NCBI GenBank assembly: GCA_947095535.1
Contig: OX352772.1
Span: forward strand, 162,169,671-162,233,670
Source: Poecilobothrus nobilitatus
Taxonomy: Eukaryota > Arthropoda > Insecta > Diptera > Dolichopodidae
Length of the DNA stretch: 64,000 nt
Reading direction: 5' to 3'
Positions within the stretch are counted from its first letter, which is position 1; each line of letters begins with the position of its first letter. The notes beneath the pieces were generated by a model. It was not told where the DNA came from, did no database searches, and worked only from the letters and a program-made list of their open reading frames with translations. The translations under genes and the position numbers were made by a program. Positions 44,632-53,675 of this stretch are shown piece after piece.

Positions 44632-45687
44632 TTATACCCTACACATTAAGTATAGGGTATATTAACTTTGGTATGGTGTTTGTAACCACCAAACGGAAGC
44701 GAGTTAGGTATAGACATGTATATATATTCTGAATCAGGATCACCGCCGGAGTCGATTTAGCGATGTCCGTCCGTCCGTCCGTCCGTACGCACGATAACTC
44801 AAAAAATAATGATGCTATCTTAATGAAGTTTATACTGTAGGTTAACAATGACCAAGGTAAGGCGGGGATTGTAAATGGGTGAAATCGGACCATGCGTTCG
44901 AGTACCTTCTATACAACTTCCAAAACCTAATACGCATATTTTCCAAATTAATAAAGATAGAAACTTAAAATTTTGTACGAGGGTGTGTTTTTCTGAATCC
45001 CTGATATCCCCAAAATTTGAGATGAAGTGGAGTGGTTGTTCGGGTACCTCCCATACAACTCCCAAAACCGAACATGCATATCTTCGAAGTTAATAAAGAT
45101 AGGAACTTCAAATTTGATAGGAGGGTGCTGTTTCCTAAATCCCTGATTTGCCTAAAATTTGAGATGAATTGGAGTGGTCGTTCGGGTACCTCCCATACAA
45201 CTCCTAAAACCGAACAAGCATATCTTCGAAATTAATAAAGACAGAAACTTCAAATTTGGTACAAGGGTGTTGTTTCCTGAATCCCTGATTTTTCGAAAAT
45301 TTAAGATGAACTAGAATGGTTGTTCGGGTATCTGCCACACAAGTCCTAAGACCAAACAAGCATATCTTCGAAATTAATAAATATATAAACATGAAATTTG
45401 ATATAAGAATGTTCTACCCTGTTGATGTCTCTAAAATTTGAGATGAATTGGGATGGTGGTCCGCGTGTCTTCACACACTTCCCAAGACCTAACAATCATA
45501 TTTTCGAATTTAATAAAAATAGAAACCTGAAATTTTGTACAAAGGTTGTAACAGCATTTATTTTTTTTAGCTTGTATTAAATACCTAACTAAAATAACTT
45601 ATGGATTTTTAATTTAATTTGAATGTTTTAGGTGTAGGGTATAAATAAGTCGGTTGCATCGACTTACGGTTATTTTTACTTGTTTTT
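44632..45687 (+). mobile_element. DINE-1/INE-1-like element, copy A2
   Basis: Same ends as A1: TTATACCCTACAC with the palindrome, and GTGTAGGGTAT, hairpin AAGTCG...CGACTT, ACTTGTTTTT. The GTCC microsatellite is at about 44766-44785. It carries more tandem units than A1; the motif GTACCTCCCATACAACTCC starts at 45044 and 45186 and a diverged copy at 45328, spacing 142 bp, with further diverged units on both sides. Short open frames in both strands are shadows of these repeats. Confidence 0.83.
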
Positions 45688-46041
45688 TACTAATTATTAT
45701 ATACAACGTACTAACGTTAAAAGTCCACTTTCCTAATATTTTAACATATTCTTTATTATTTGTTTTTTTTAGTTTCTCAGTTTATTTTATATGTTATATT
45801 CATATTGAAATACTACTGAAGCTTAATTGAATGTGTGACTAAGCTTAATTGTTATAATGTGTGGATTATTTAATTGAATGTGACTGTTGAAGCGTAAATT
45901 AATATAGTGATGCCAATAGCAATATGAAATTATAAAAATAAAAGACAAACTTATTGAAATAGTAAGAGCACGAACTATTTTATATTAGATTGTAGAGTTT
46001 AGGATAAATTGCAATTATTACTGACTCAATCAATCGTCTCC
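45688..46041. other. AT-rich flank of the Harbinger element
   Basis: No coding match. TTGAATGTG...AAGCTTAATTG motifs recur near 45825 and 45860, a small local duplication. Confidence 0.4.
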
Positions 46042-46044
46042 TTA
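46042..46044. repeat. Harbinger target duplication TTA, left
   Basis: TTA directly before the left TIR, matching TTA at 48268-48270. PIF/Harbinger elements typically duplicate a 3-bp TWA target. Confidence 0.8.
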
Positions 46045-46076
46045 GGCGGTGGTTATGATTTGAGCGTGTAGCGTGT
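46045..46076 (+). repeat. Harbinger left terminal inverted repeat
   Basis: GGCGGTGGTTATGATTTGAG and on to GCGTGT. Its inverted partner at 48236-48267 differs at about two positions. Confidence 0.88.
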
Positions 46077-46316
46077 AAGCACGTTGCAGCGTGTAGCGTT
46101 TTTTTATGGCTATAATTTAAGCGTGTACAAGCTCGCTTGTTTATTTTTATTTAAAATTAATTTTTGGATGTTATCAGATAAAGCTCTATTTTATTGTGAT
46201 TGTGAATTCGAAATAATAAAAATATCTTTCTCCTTGAATTCTAAGTTATTCTTATTAGAAAATACGAAAATTTATTTAAAAATACTAAAAGGAATACCAA
46301 TCCACTCTTTTTAAAT

Positions 46317-46607
46317 CGGCGGGTAAATGGAGAATTTCATAAATTATATGACCAAATGAGAAATGATGAGGACAACTTTTATGGCTATTATCGAATGAGT
46401 TCAAATACATTTAACTACATTTTAAATGGAATACAAGAAAAGTTGGAAAATAGTTACTCCAGTAATTCGTTTTCATACATAACTCCTGCTGAAAAACTTT
46501 ATATTTTATTAAGGCAAGAAAAATTCACTTACATATTTAGAAAAAAAATTTTTAATTCATTCAATTTTTTAATAAATAAAATAAAAAATAGTAAGTTAAA
46601 AAATTAA
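46317..46607 (+). pseudogene. PIF/Harbinger transposase (HARBI1-like) N-terminal fragment
   Basis: Reading from RRVNGEFHKLYDQMRNDED, then FYGYYRMSSNTFNYILNGIQ and ITPAEKLYILLR. This is the N-terminal region of HARBI1-type nucleases (pattern RRxxGEFxxLxxELRxD...F..YFRM...TFxxLL...I...I.P.ERLaiTLR). The frame then drifts and stops; the DDE catalytic region is absent, so the protein could not cut DNA. It lies inside the TIRs, transcribed toward the MADF/BESS gene. Confidence 0.83.
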
Positions 46608-46626
46608 TAATCTTCAAATGGGCGGG

Positions 46627-46900
46627 TTATTTCGATATCTTCGTATTCCGCCATGAGCATGATGGTACAGGCGTCCTTTCATGTAATTCTACCTGTTTTG
46701 TTTTCACCAACAGCTTATTCATTTCGGCTCGAAATTTTAAATTACTAATTTCTGACATTTTTTGCATATGGGGTAAGAAACTCATTAAGAAATTGTAATC
46801 ACCATCCAATTTCAAATCTTTGTCTTCTTGAAGCAATTTTAATTTTTGTTTCTCAATATCGAGAAAATCCGCTTTTGGATCAGTTTTCGGTTTTTTTTCC
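46627..46900 (-). pseudogene. Harbinger-associated MADF/BESS protein, C-terminal part
   Basis: Minus-strand reading gives a Lys-rich lead (ADFLDIEKQKLKLLQEDKD) and then GDYNFLMSFLPHMQKMSEI and NLKFRAEMNKLL, a BESS motif (pattern D.x.FLxSLLPxMxxLx..xkxxfR..vxxLL). In PIF/Harbinger elements the second gene encodes a Myb/SANT- or MADF-like DNA-binding partner of the transposase; the MADF part should lie upstream, where element B is inserted. Ends with a short tail at 46627. Confidence 0.78.
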
Positions 46901-46963
46901 GAATTTGTAATAAATCATCTTCCTTCTATTTTGTACATAGTTATTGTATTCTTCAATTTATTA

Positions 46964-48048
46964 AAAAACGAGGAAGAGTGCAGTAGAGTAGACTGTGTCA
47001 ACTCTCGGATACCCGTATGAACGTAATATATCCTGTTTCTATAAAACTTGATCATCTTTTAAAAACATTCAGATGTTTTAGTACCGAACTACAGAGATAT
47101 ATTTATGTAAATTGTGGAGTTGTATGACAGCTACCCGAATCTATTGCTCCTAGCTTCATTAAGTTCCAATAAATGCAAGAAGCCTGCATCGGCTGCTTTA
47201 GACCAATCAAATTTTACAAAAGTGTTTGGCATGCAACTTGACACTTTTTCACTAAATTTCAGATAGCTAGCTTCAATATACACTGAGTTATTTTGATTTA
47301 AAAAGAGAAGTTGTATGGCAACTACCCGAACCTGTCATATCATCACAACCAAATTTTACAGAATTTGTTGCCATAAAACTTGATCATCATTCGCAAAATT
47401 TCAGATGCCTAGATTGAATAAACACTGGGTTATTTCCGTTTAAAGAAAGAAGTTGTATGGCAGCTACTTGAACCCCGCGGCCGAAAATGCTGGAGTTAAA
47501 TAGCAAAACTAACAATTTAACAAAAGTGTCGTAAAAAAAATGTCAGCCTCCTAGCTCCTTTATTTTTTGAGTTATCGTGCGGACGGACACTGAGTTATTT
47601 TCATTTAAAAAGAGAAGTTGTATGGCAGCTACCCGAACCCGTCGCACCGCCACAACCAAATTTTGCAGAAGTTGTTGCCATAAAACTTGATCATCATTCG
47701 CAAAATTTCAGAAACCTAGCTTGAATAGATACTGAGTTATTTCTATATAAAAATAGAAGTTGTATGGCAGCTACTCGAACCCGCCGACCGAAAATGTTGG
47801 ATTTAAATAGAAAAACTAACAATTTTGCAAAAGTGACGTAAAAAAAATTTCAGCCCTCTAGCTCCTTTATTTTTTGAGTTATCATGCGGACGGACGGACG
47901 GACGGACGTACATGGCTTAATCGACTCAGAATTTGATTCTGAGCCGATCCATACCTTTGACACTATATCTAGCTCGACTCCTTTAAGGTGTCACAAACGT
48001 AATGGCAAATTTATTATACCCTTGAACATAGTTCATACGGGTATAATA
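46964..48048 (-). mobile_element. DINE-like (Helentron-associated) element, copy B
   Basis: On the minus strand: 5' palindrome TATACCCGTATGAAC...GGGTATAATAA at 48048, GTCC microsatellite near 47890-47910, tandem units, and a 3' end with CATACGGGTATCC, GAGAGTTGACACAG and CTTCCTCGTTTTTT at 46964. TTGTATGGCA recurs at 47311, 47453, 47618 and 47760 (142, 165, 142 bp apart). The unit shares GTTCGGGTA.CTGCCATACAACT with family A. It interrupts the Harbinger element's second gene region. Confidence 0.8.
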
Positions 48049-48235
48049 ACAAGCACTTCCTATGATTGAAAAATTTATACTGAAAAACAAATTTCTTTAC
48101 AATACACGAGCCTTTATTCAAATCAATTTGATACACACGCTACACGCACTTACACGCTTGTACACGCGCGAGAAAAATTTTGCTAATTCTAACCACAACT
48201 ACGTATATTCATTTAACAGAACACACGCGCGAGCA

Positions 48236-48267
48236 ACACGCAACACGCTCAAATCATAACCACCACC
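48236..48267 (-). repeat. Harbinger right terminal inverted repeat
   Basis: Ends CTCAAATCATAACCACCACC, the inverse of the left end apart from about two changes. Confidence 0.88.
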
Positions 48268-48270
48268 TTA
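48268..48270. repeat. Harbinger target duplication TTA, right
   Basis: TTA directly after the right TIR. Confidence 0.8.
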
Positions 48271-49028
48271 CACACATTAAAAAAAATATTAACAAATATT
48301 TATAATTTATTTAAAGTAAGCAAAAAAAAAAAATATATTACTAATTTGTTTCAATTAACTTAAACTTTCAACTCCAGAGAAAGAAAAAAAAATAAAAAAT
48401 ATGTTTAACGTTTTCCTGCTCACCCTGTACCAAATCTATAAAAACGAAGCAATAAAATAAAAATAAAAAAAAAAATTTTCGATAAATCATTTCAATTAAA
48501 ATTTTTTAAAATAAAAATAAGTGTAATTTGGAATTCTGTTGAGTGAAATTTCAAAGTTCGATTGTGTTCGAGTAGAATTAGTGCTACAATTAAGTTTTAT
48601 TAGTTGTTAGAATTCTTAGTTATATTTTATAAGTTTTGTTTTTGTTTTTTGTTTTTTGTTTTCTTTTTTTTGCAAACATTATGATTCTTGACACATCATC
48701 TATGTAAAATTATGCCACATGGTTTACAATTTAGAACAATGCCAACAAACGTTTATAGCTTTTTATGTTTTACATTTGTAAAATCATGCCACATGTTAAA
48801 TCATGCCAAACTTTTATTTTTATGTTTAAAATTTTTAAACTGAATTGTTAAGTTAAATTATCAAGTAAATTTTAAAGTATTTTTAGATTCTATATTTTTT
48901 AAACCACTTTTTAGGTCACGTCGGGGTCACCAGTTAAAACTAAAAAGCGTGTTGTTACAAATATTTACTGTACACGTGTCTGTTTTGATGAATCACTCAT
49001 TCATTTTTTGAATCCAATTTAATATAGA
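48271..49028. other. AT-rich interval
   Basis: No coding match. A motif AAATCATGCCACATG or close variants occurs near 48707, 48780 and 48800, a small dispersed repeat. CGTCGGGGTCACCAG near 48918 is locally GC-rich and resembles the retrotransposon primer/leader type, but I cannot assign it. Confidence 0.35.
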
Positions 49029-49165
49029 GGGGTCTCGGTGCCTAATGGTTAAGAGCGTATATAATACGCTGTAAACACCGAGGGAGTGTGGGTTCGAATC
49101 CCATACATGTCGTAAGAGTTATTCCCTCTTACGGCATTTACAGCCACGACTGAAACAACAATTTT
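49029..49165 (+). mobile_element. tRNA-derived SINE, second copy
   Basis: Head with box A (TAATGGTTAAGAGCG) and perfect box B (GGTTCGAATCC), then TCGTAAGAGTTATTCC and CAGCCACGAC, the same order as the copy at 11628-11817. No poly(A) tail or clear target duplication, so the 3' part is lost or diverged. Not a functional tRNA gene: tRNA ends do not pair and SINE body follows. Confidence 0.8.
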
Positions 49166-49499
49166 AATTGTTGTATATTAAACGTAATTAATAAGTAAAA
49201 ATACTTATCTTGCCGCCATTGGAGTGCAGCCATAAAACAGGAACAAATTAAAAATCAAAATTTAATTTTATCACAACAATCGAAAACAAAACAAATCAAA
49301 AGAAAAAATAGTGCACTTGCTAAATTTAATACTTTAAAAAAAAAAAATAATAAAATAAAAATAAAATTAAAAAGAATAAAAGTTAACAACAAAAAAAAAA
49401 TTTTTTTATTTTTTTCCTTAATTAAAAAACAAGAATTGTTGTCACTTCAAAGGTCAAGCAAAAAAAAAGCTTATAATTACAAAACTTATAATTATAATT
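49166..49499. other. AT-rich interval with a short shared GC-richer motif
   Basis: Near 49198-49240, AAAATACTTATC(T)TGCCG...CATTGGAGTGCAGCC recurs with few changes near 56722-56755. The rest is A-rich without coding match. Confidence 0.45.
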
Positions 49500-49870
49500 A
49501 TAAATTAAACCTCAGTTTAATTATAATATTTTATTATTATTAAATATTAAAAATGTTAAACCTCAGTTTAGTATTTTAGTAACAGGAAGAATCTTATTAA
49601 TCTTAGTTTCTTAACTTGTACCACGGTTTATATACTTTTATTTTCCTGTTGTCAGCATTTACATAATTTGTCACAATTTTATATAAAAAAGATTGAGGTT
49701 GAAAAATATTTTAGTTTAAAAGGTAGGCATCAATTAGGTAAAAAAATGTTTAAGTTAGAATATTTACTGTTGTTAGCAATTATTTTTATGAGAAAATTAT
49801 TTTTATTCAAAAAATTTTAGTTGGGTAGATATTTAAGTTAAAATAAACAAGTAATGACACAACCCAAGGG
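49500..49870 (-). repeat. Solo-LTR-like copy without DINE insertion
   Basis: Matches 31651-31851 and 33396-33515 continuously: ACGGTTTATATACTTTTATT, CCTGTTGTCAGCA, TTTATATAAAA directly followed by TTGAGGTTGAAAAATATTTT, then ATGTTTAAGTTAGAATATTT and AAGTTAAAATAAA. In the other copy element C sits exactly at the ATATAAAA position. No internal retroviral sequence borders it, so it looks like a solo LTR. Confidence 0.6.
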
Positions 49871-52477
49871 TTTTCAAAGAAGAATTTCCAAAAATATTCC
49901 ATAATAAGGCTAGAGTAAAAAGTAGATATAATGAAAAATTAATTTGTTTGATTTTTTTTGGTAAAAAAAAATTCAGAAAAATTAAATCAAACTTTCGTCA
50001 ATTGTTAGGTATTTTTATTCAATTTTGGTTCAAGATAAAGATTTTGATTCAATTTTAAATTCGAATTCTTATTTAATTAATACTAAATTTGAAAATTCGT
50101 CATACTTATATGTCTGTGGTTATGTTTTCCGTTATTAAAGATATTAAGTGCTATTCTTGCTTAAATTTAATTATAAAAGATAAAAATGTTCAATCTAAAT
50201 ACAAAGTATTTAGAAAGAGGTGGATTATTACAACCTTCCAACGAAGTGGGTTTTATTATATTTCACATCTCGGCTGTTTCATGTGATTTGGTTTGACATG
50301 TCACATGGTTTCATGTGACTGATATTGATATTGATTATAAATGTCTTTGCATTGCAGTAAATGTGTAGTTAATTTCGAAATTTGTTTTGAAATATGTAAA
50401 ATTTTTGTTAACATCCTTTTAAATAATTATATTAAAAATGTTAATGATTTAGAACATAAAAAATCGACAGTTTCAGAACAGAATATTAACATTAAAATAG
50501 TTAATGTAAATATAGTAATGTTTATATTTGCTGACACATTTTTTTACATTGTTTTTTATTTAATTTTTAGTTGTGATAATTAATTCATAATATTATCAAT
50601 TTGTGAATATTTTGATTTTAATGTTGATATATATTTTTTTAATGTGAATTTCTTATCAATACATATCTTCTTTATTTCAGGTTGCAGGAAATTATCTTAA
50701 TTATCTGATTTATATTCATAATTGTATAAATCTTCCATAATTGGATCTTTTTTCAGAAGAATATATTTTTTTGTTTATAATTATTTGTTTTATAATTAAT
50801 TATATGTATGTAATTATTTTAATTTTCGTTCTTAATTTTGTTTGAAAAATACATATATTTAATTTTGTTATTTATATTATTTTTATTAATTATTTTATTT
50901 TGCACCATTTTTGTTTAGAGAATGGAATTTTTTAATTTAATTTTTTTATTTTACTAATTATATTTGAATTTAAAAAATTAAATTACATAACGTTTTGTTT
51001 TCACTATTTTTAAAAACTAGTTGAACTTGAATATATATTTTTAAATCATATAAAATATATTTTAACCATAAAAACATATAGTTTCACTAATTTTTATTTT
51101 TTTACTACATATTTATATAATATTTTCCTAGCTTTGACAACATTCTAAACTAGATGTAAAGGTATTAAACCTTGTATGTCTGTTATCGTTAAACCAAAGA
51201 AAATTTTTACATTATTACATTACATTTTTACATTATAAATCAACACAATCAGTTTGACACTCGAAGAGAAAGGTCGTCTTTATGGAGTTTTTAATAAAAT
51301 TTAGTTTTTAATTTTTTTTTTATTTTGCTTATATTTCATTATCATAATTTTAATTTATTTTTGTGTGCATTATGATCTCGGATCTGGAACCACAAATAAG
51401 ATAGGGGCCCTTTTTTTCTCCTATTATTTTTTTTTTTCTTTCTTTCTTTTTTGCCTTTTAACTGCCATTTTTTTCGTTAATGGGTACTTTCAAATTAAAT
51501 AAGAATACAAAATTATTTTTTATATTTTTATTTTATTATTTTATTTTATTTCTCAACAATTTTAAATTTTTTAGTAAATTTTTGATATACTATACATTTT
51601 TTTTTCCTTTACTATTTCTATTTTAATTATTTATATACATTAAAATTTTGTTGCATTTTTTCTTAAAATTAAAATTAACTACATACATTTCTTTTTTTGT
51701 TTTTTTTTTTAATCTTAACTAATTAAACTTAACTTATTCTTTTTTTTGTTGTACCTAAACTTAACTTATTTTTATTTTTTGTTTTTTTTGTTTGCAATTG
51801 GTAATTATATATAAATTTAGCACACTTGGAATATATACACAATTTGGTATAATTTCTTCTACCTTATAATCTAACACTGCATAATTATTTTTATTACAAT
51901 TATTCTATTTTTTTTTTTTTTATTAATATTTTAACTTTAATTTTTATATTTCAATTTTTTAATTTTTATTTTATTTTTGCGAATTTTAATTTTTTTTTAA
52001 ATCACATATATTGTTTTTGTTTACAAACATGCGGCTGAACTACACGTCAAATGATCAAAAAATAGATATCCGTCCTTTTCATACATTCACATTTTTTGTG
52101 ATAGACTATATAGTTTGTTATTTTATTAATTTTCTACCTTATTTTGCTATGTTTACATTAAGCATTATTTAAGTATCGCGTTTACATTACTCGTTGTTGA
52201 CTTTCAGTTGAAATTACTTTCAATAAGGAATTAAAAACTGTTGAAAGTATTTTGCAAACTTTTTGTTATCTGTGGTGATTACTAATGCTTAATATTATTT
52301 TTTATTTAATATTATTTATAATTTATTACAATATATTAATTATTGATTGTTTATCTTTTAATATTAATTAATTTGTAATTAAGCGCTAGTTGGTGATTAT
52401 TTATTGATCATTTCACTCAATATTAAAATTCAATTAACTTTTTAATTTACTCTTCGTTTGTCAAATTCTTTAAATAC
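49871..52477. other. 2.6 kb of AT-rich DNA without recognised gene
   Basis: Long A and T runs. Open frames at 50089-50286 and 50341-50583 show A/T-driven composition and no family match. Near 50255-50335 there is a cluster of TCACATG/CATGTGA motifs with short palindromes. From 51380 T-rich sequence dominates. CAATCAGTTTGACACTCG near 51249 may be a transcription-initiator-like site of the following LINE, but this is a guess. Confidence 0.4.
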
Positions 52478-53675
52478 TTGAATCTTTTGGTTTTCGTGTT
52501 TTTTATATATTTATTTTTTTTTTCTGATTATATTATTTGTATATTTTCAAACCCATTGTTGCTATTAATCATTGCCAATTTTAGCGAATATTTTTGCAAT
52601 GTTCGTGGTCTGCAGTCGAATTTTTTTGCCTTCCAAGGCCACCTCAATTCAGTAAAACCAGCAATATTAGCATTATGTGAGACCCAGGTGGTTGGCCAAG
52701 ACGACAACTTTGTCGTTGACAATTACTCGTTTGTCTCTTATTTTGTGCCTCATAGGGGGGTCGGTCTTTGTGTTAGAAATGATGTCGCTTACAGCGTTCC
52801 CACAAATATAAGTGTTCCAACCAATTGTTCCACTACATTTTGATAAAAATTATTGTTCCTATGCACTTCATTCATTTATGTTACTTATACAGATCTCCAA
52901 ACTCTAGTGAACTGGAGTCCATTTCGGTGATTGAAAATCTCACCAACCAGATTAATGAAATTTTGATTAATGAAAATTCCACAATCCGAAATTGTTGTGG
53001 CTGGTGATTTCAATATCCATAATAGAAACTGGCTCCACTACTCCAATGACAACTCTCCCAGTCAAAACTTAATTGGGAAACAAGTTGACCTTTCGCTTCA
53101 TTATTTCATCTTACTCAACTTGTCCAAAATCCCACTAAAATTCCCGACCGTGTAGACCAGGTTGGTCATCTCCTGGACCTGTTTCTGACTACACATCCTG
53201 AGAAATACATAGTCTCAGTTAGCTCTCCTCTTGGTTGTTCCGACCACTGCTTGATTCATACTAGCTGAGTGCTAAGTTCGAGTGCTAAGCTGAGTGCTAA
53301 CCAGTCAAAAACCTGTCCCAAAAAATATATAATGTGGTTATAGTCATGCTAACTGGGAAGGTTTAAATGCATTTTTTAAGCTTTTGATTAGTCTTTGTGC
53401 TTTAGCAACAGAAATGTTGACTTTGCAACCAATGCGATTAGTGAAATAATTCTTCTAGGTATGAGAGCTTACATACCTCACTCCATGAAAAGTATTAATA
53501 GGCCACGCAAATCTTGCTTTAATCGCATTTGTGCAAATGCAATATCTGGAGGAAGCTTCTCAAATCTACAAGAGTGATGAGTGATAGGACTGAATCTAAT
53601 AGGGCGAGCTATATCGCGATTAGAAACTGGTGTAGGAGAGTTATCAAGAAGCAAAAGTTCTTGCACAACAGACGG
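52478..53675 (+). pseudogene. LINE-D copy 1: endonuclease and linker
   Basis: Plus strand. CNVRGLQSNFFAFQGHL, KPAILALCETQVVG (catalytic Glu), GVGLCVRNDVAYS, LCYLYRSPNSSELES, EIVVAGDFNIHNRNWL (Asp/Asn) and GCSDHCLIHT (Asp-His) give an AP-type endonuclease in several frames. The linker follows (SMKSINRPRKSCFNRIC, IRNWCRRVIKKQKFLHN). At 53675 it is interrupted by the poly(A) end of copy 2 on the other strand. The N-terminal ORF1 is not seen. Confidence 0.82.

Larger units (their letters stand above)
46045..48267 (+). mobile_element. PIF/Harbinger DNA transposon, defective, with nested DINE-like B
   Basis: Terminal inverted repeats of about 32 bp (46045-46076 and 48236-48267) flanked by TTA on both sides. 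Inside, a transposase N-terminus on the plus strand (46317-46607) and a MADF/BESS-type protein end on the minus strand (46900-46627) point toward each other, the usual two-gene PIF/Harbinger plan. Copies of CGTGTAGCG/GCGTGTA lie just inside each end, as transposase-binding subterminal repeats do in this superfamily. DINE-like B (46964-48048) makes up half its length. The DDE core is lost. Confidence 0.87.

Noticed and set aside
44875..45420. CRISPR-like array
   Set aside because: Units are 142 bp, contiguous and diverged, with no short repeat/spacer alternation, inside a eukaryotic transposon.
50089..50583. Two plus-strand small proteins
   Set aside because: Composition is that expected from A/T-rich DNA, with no domain or neighbour supporting them.
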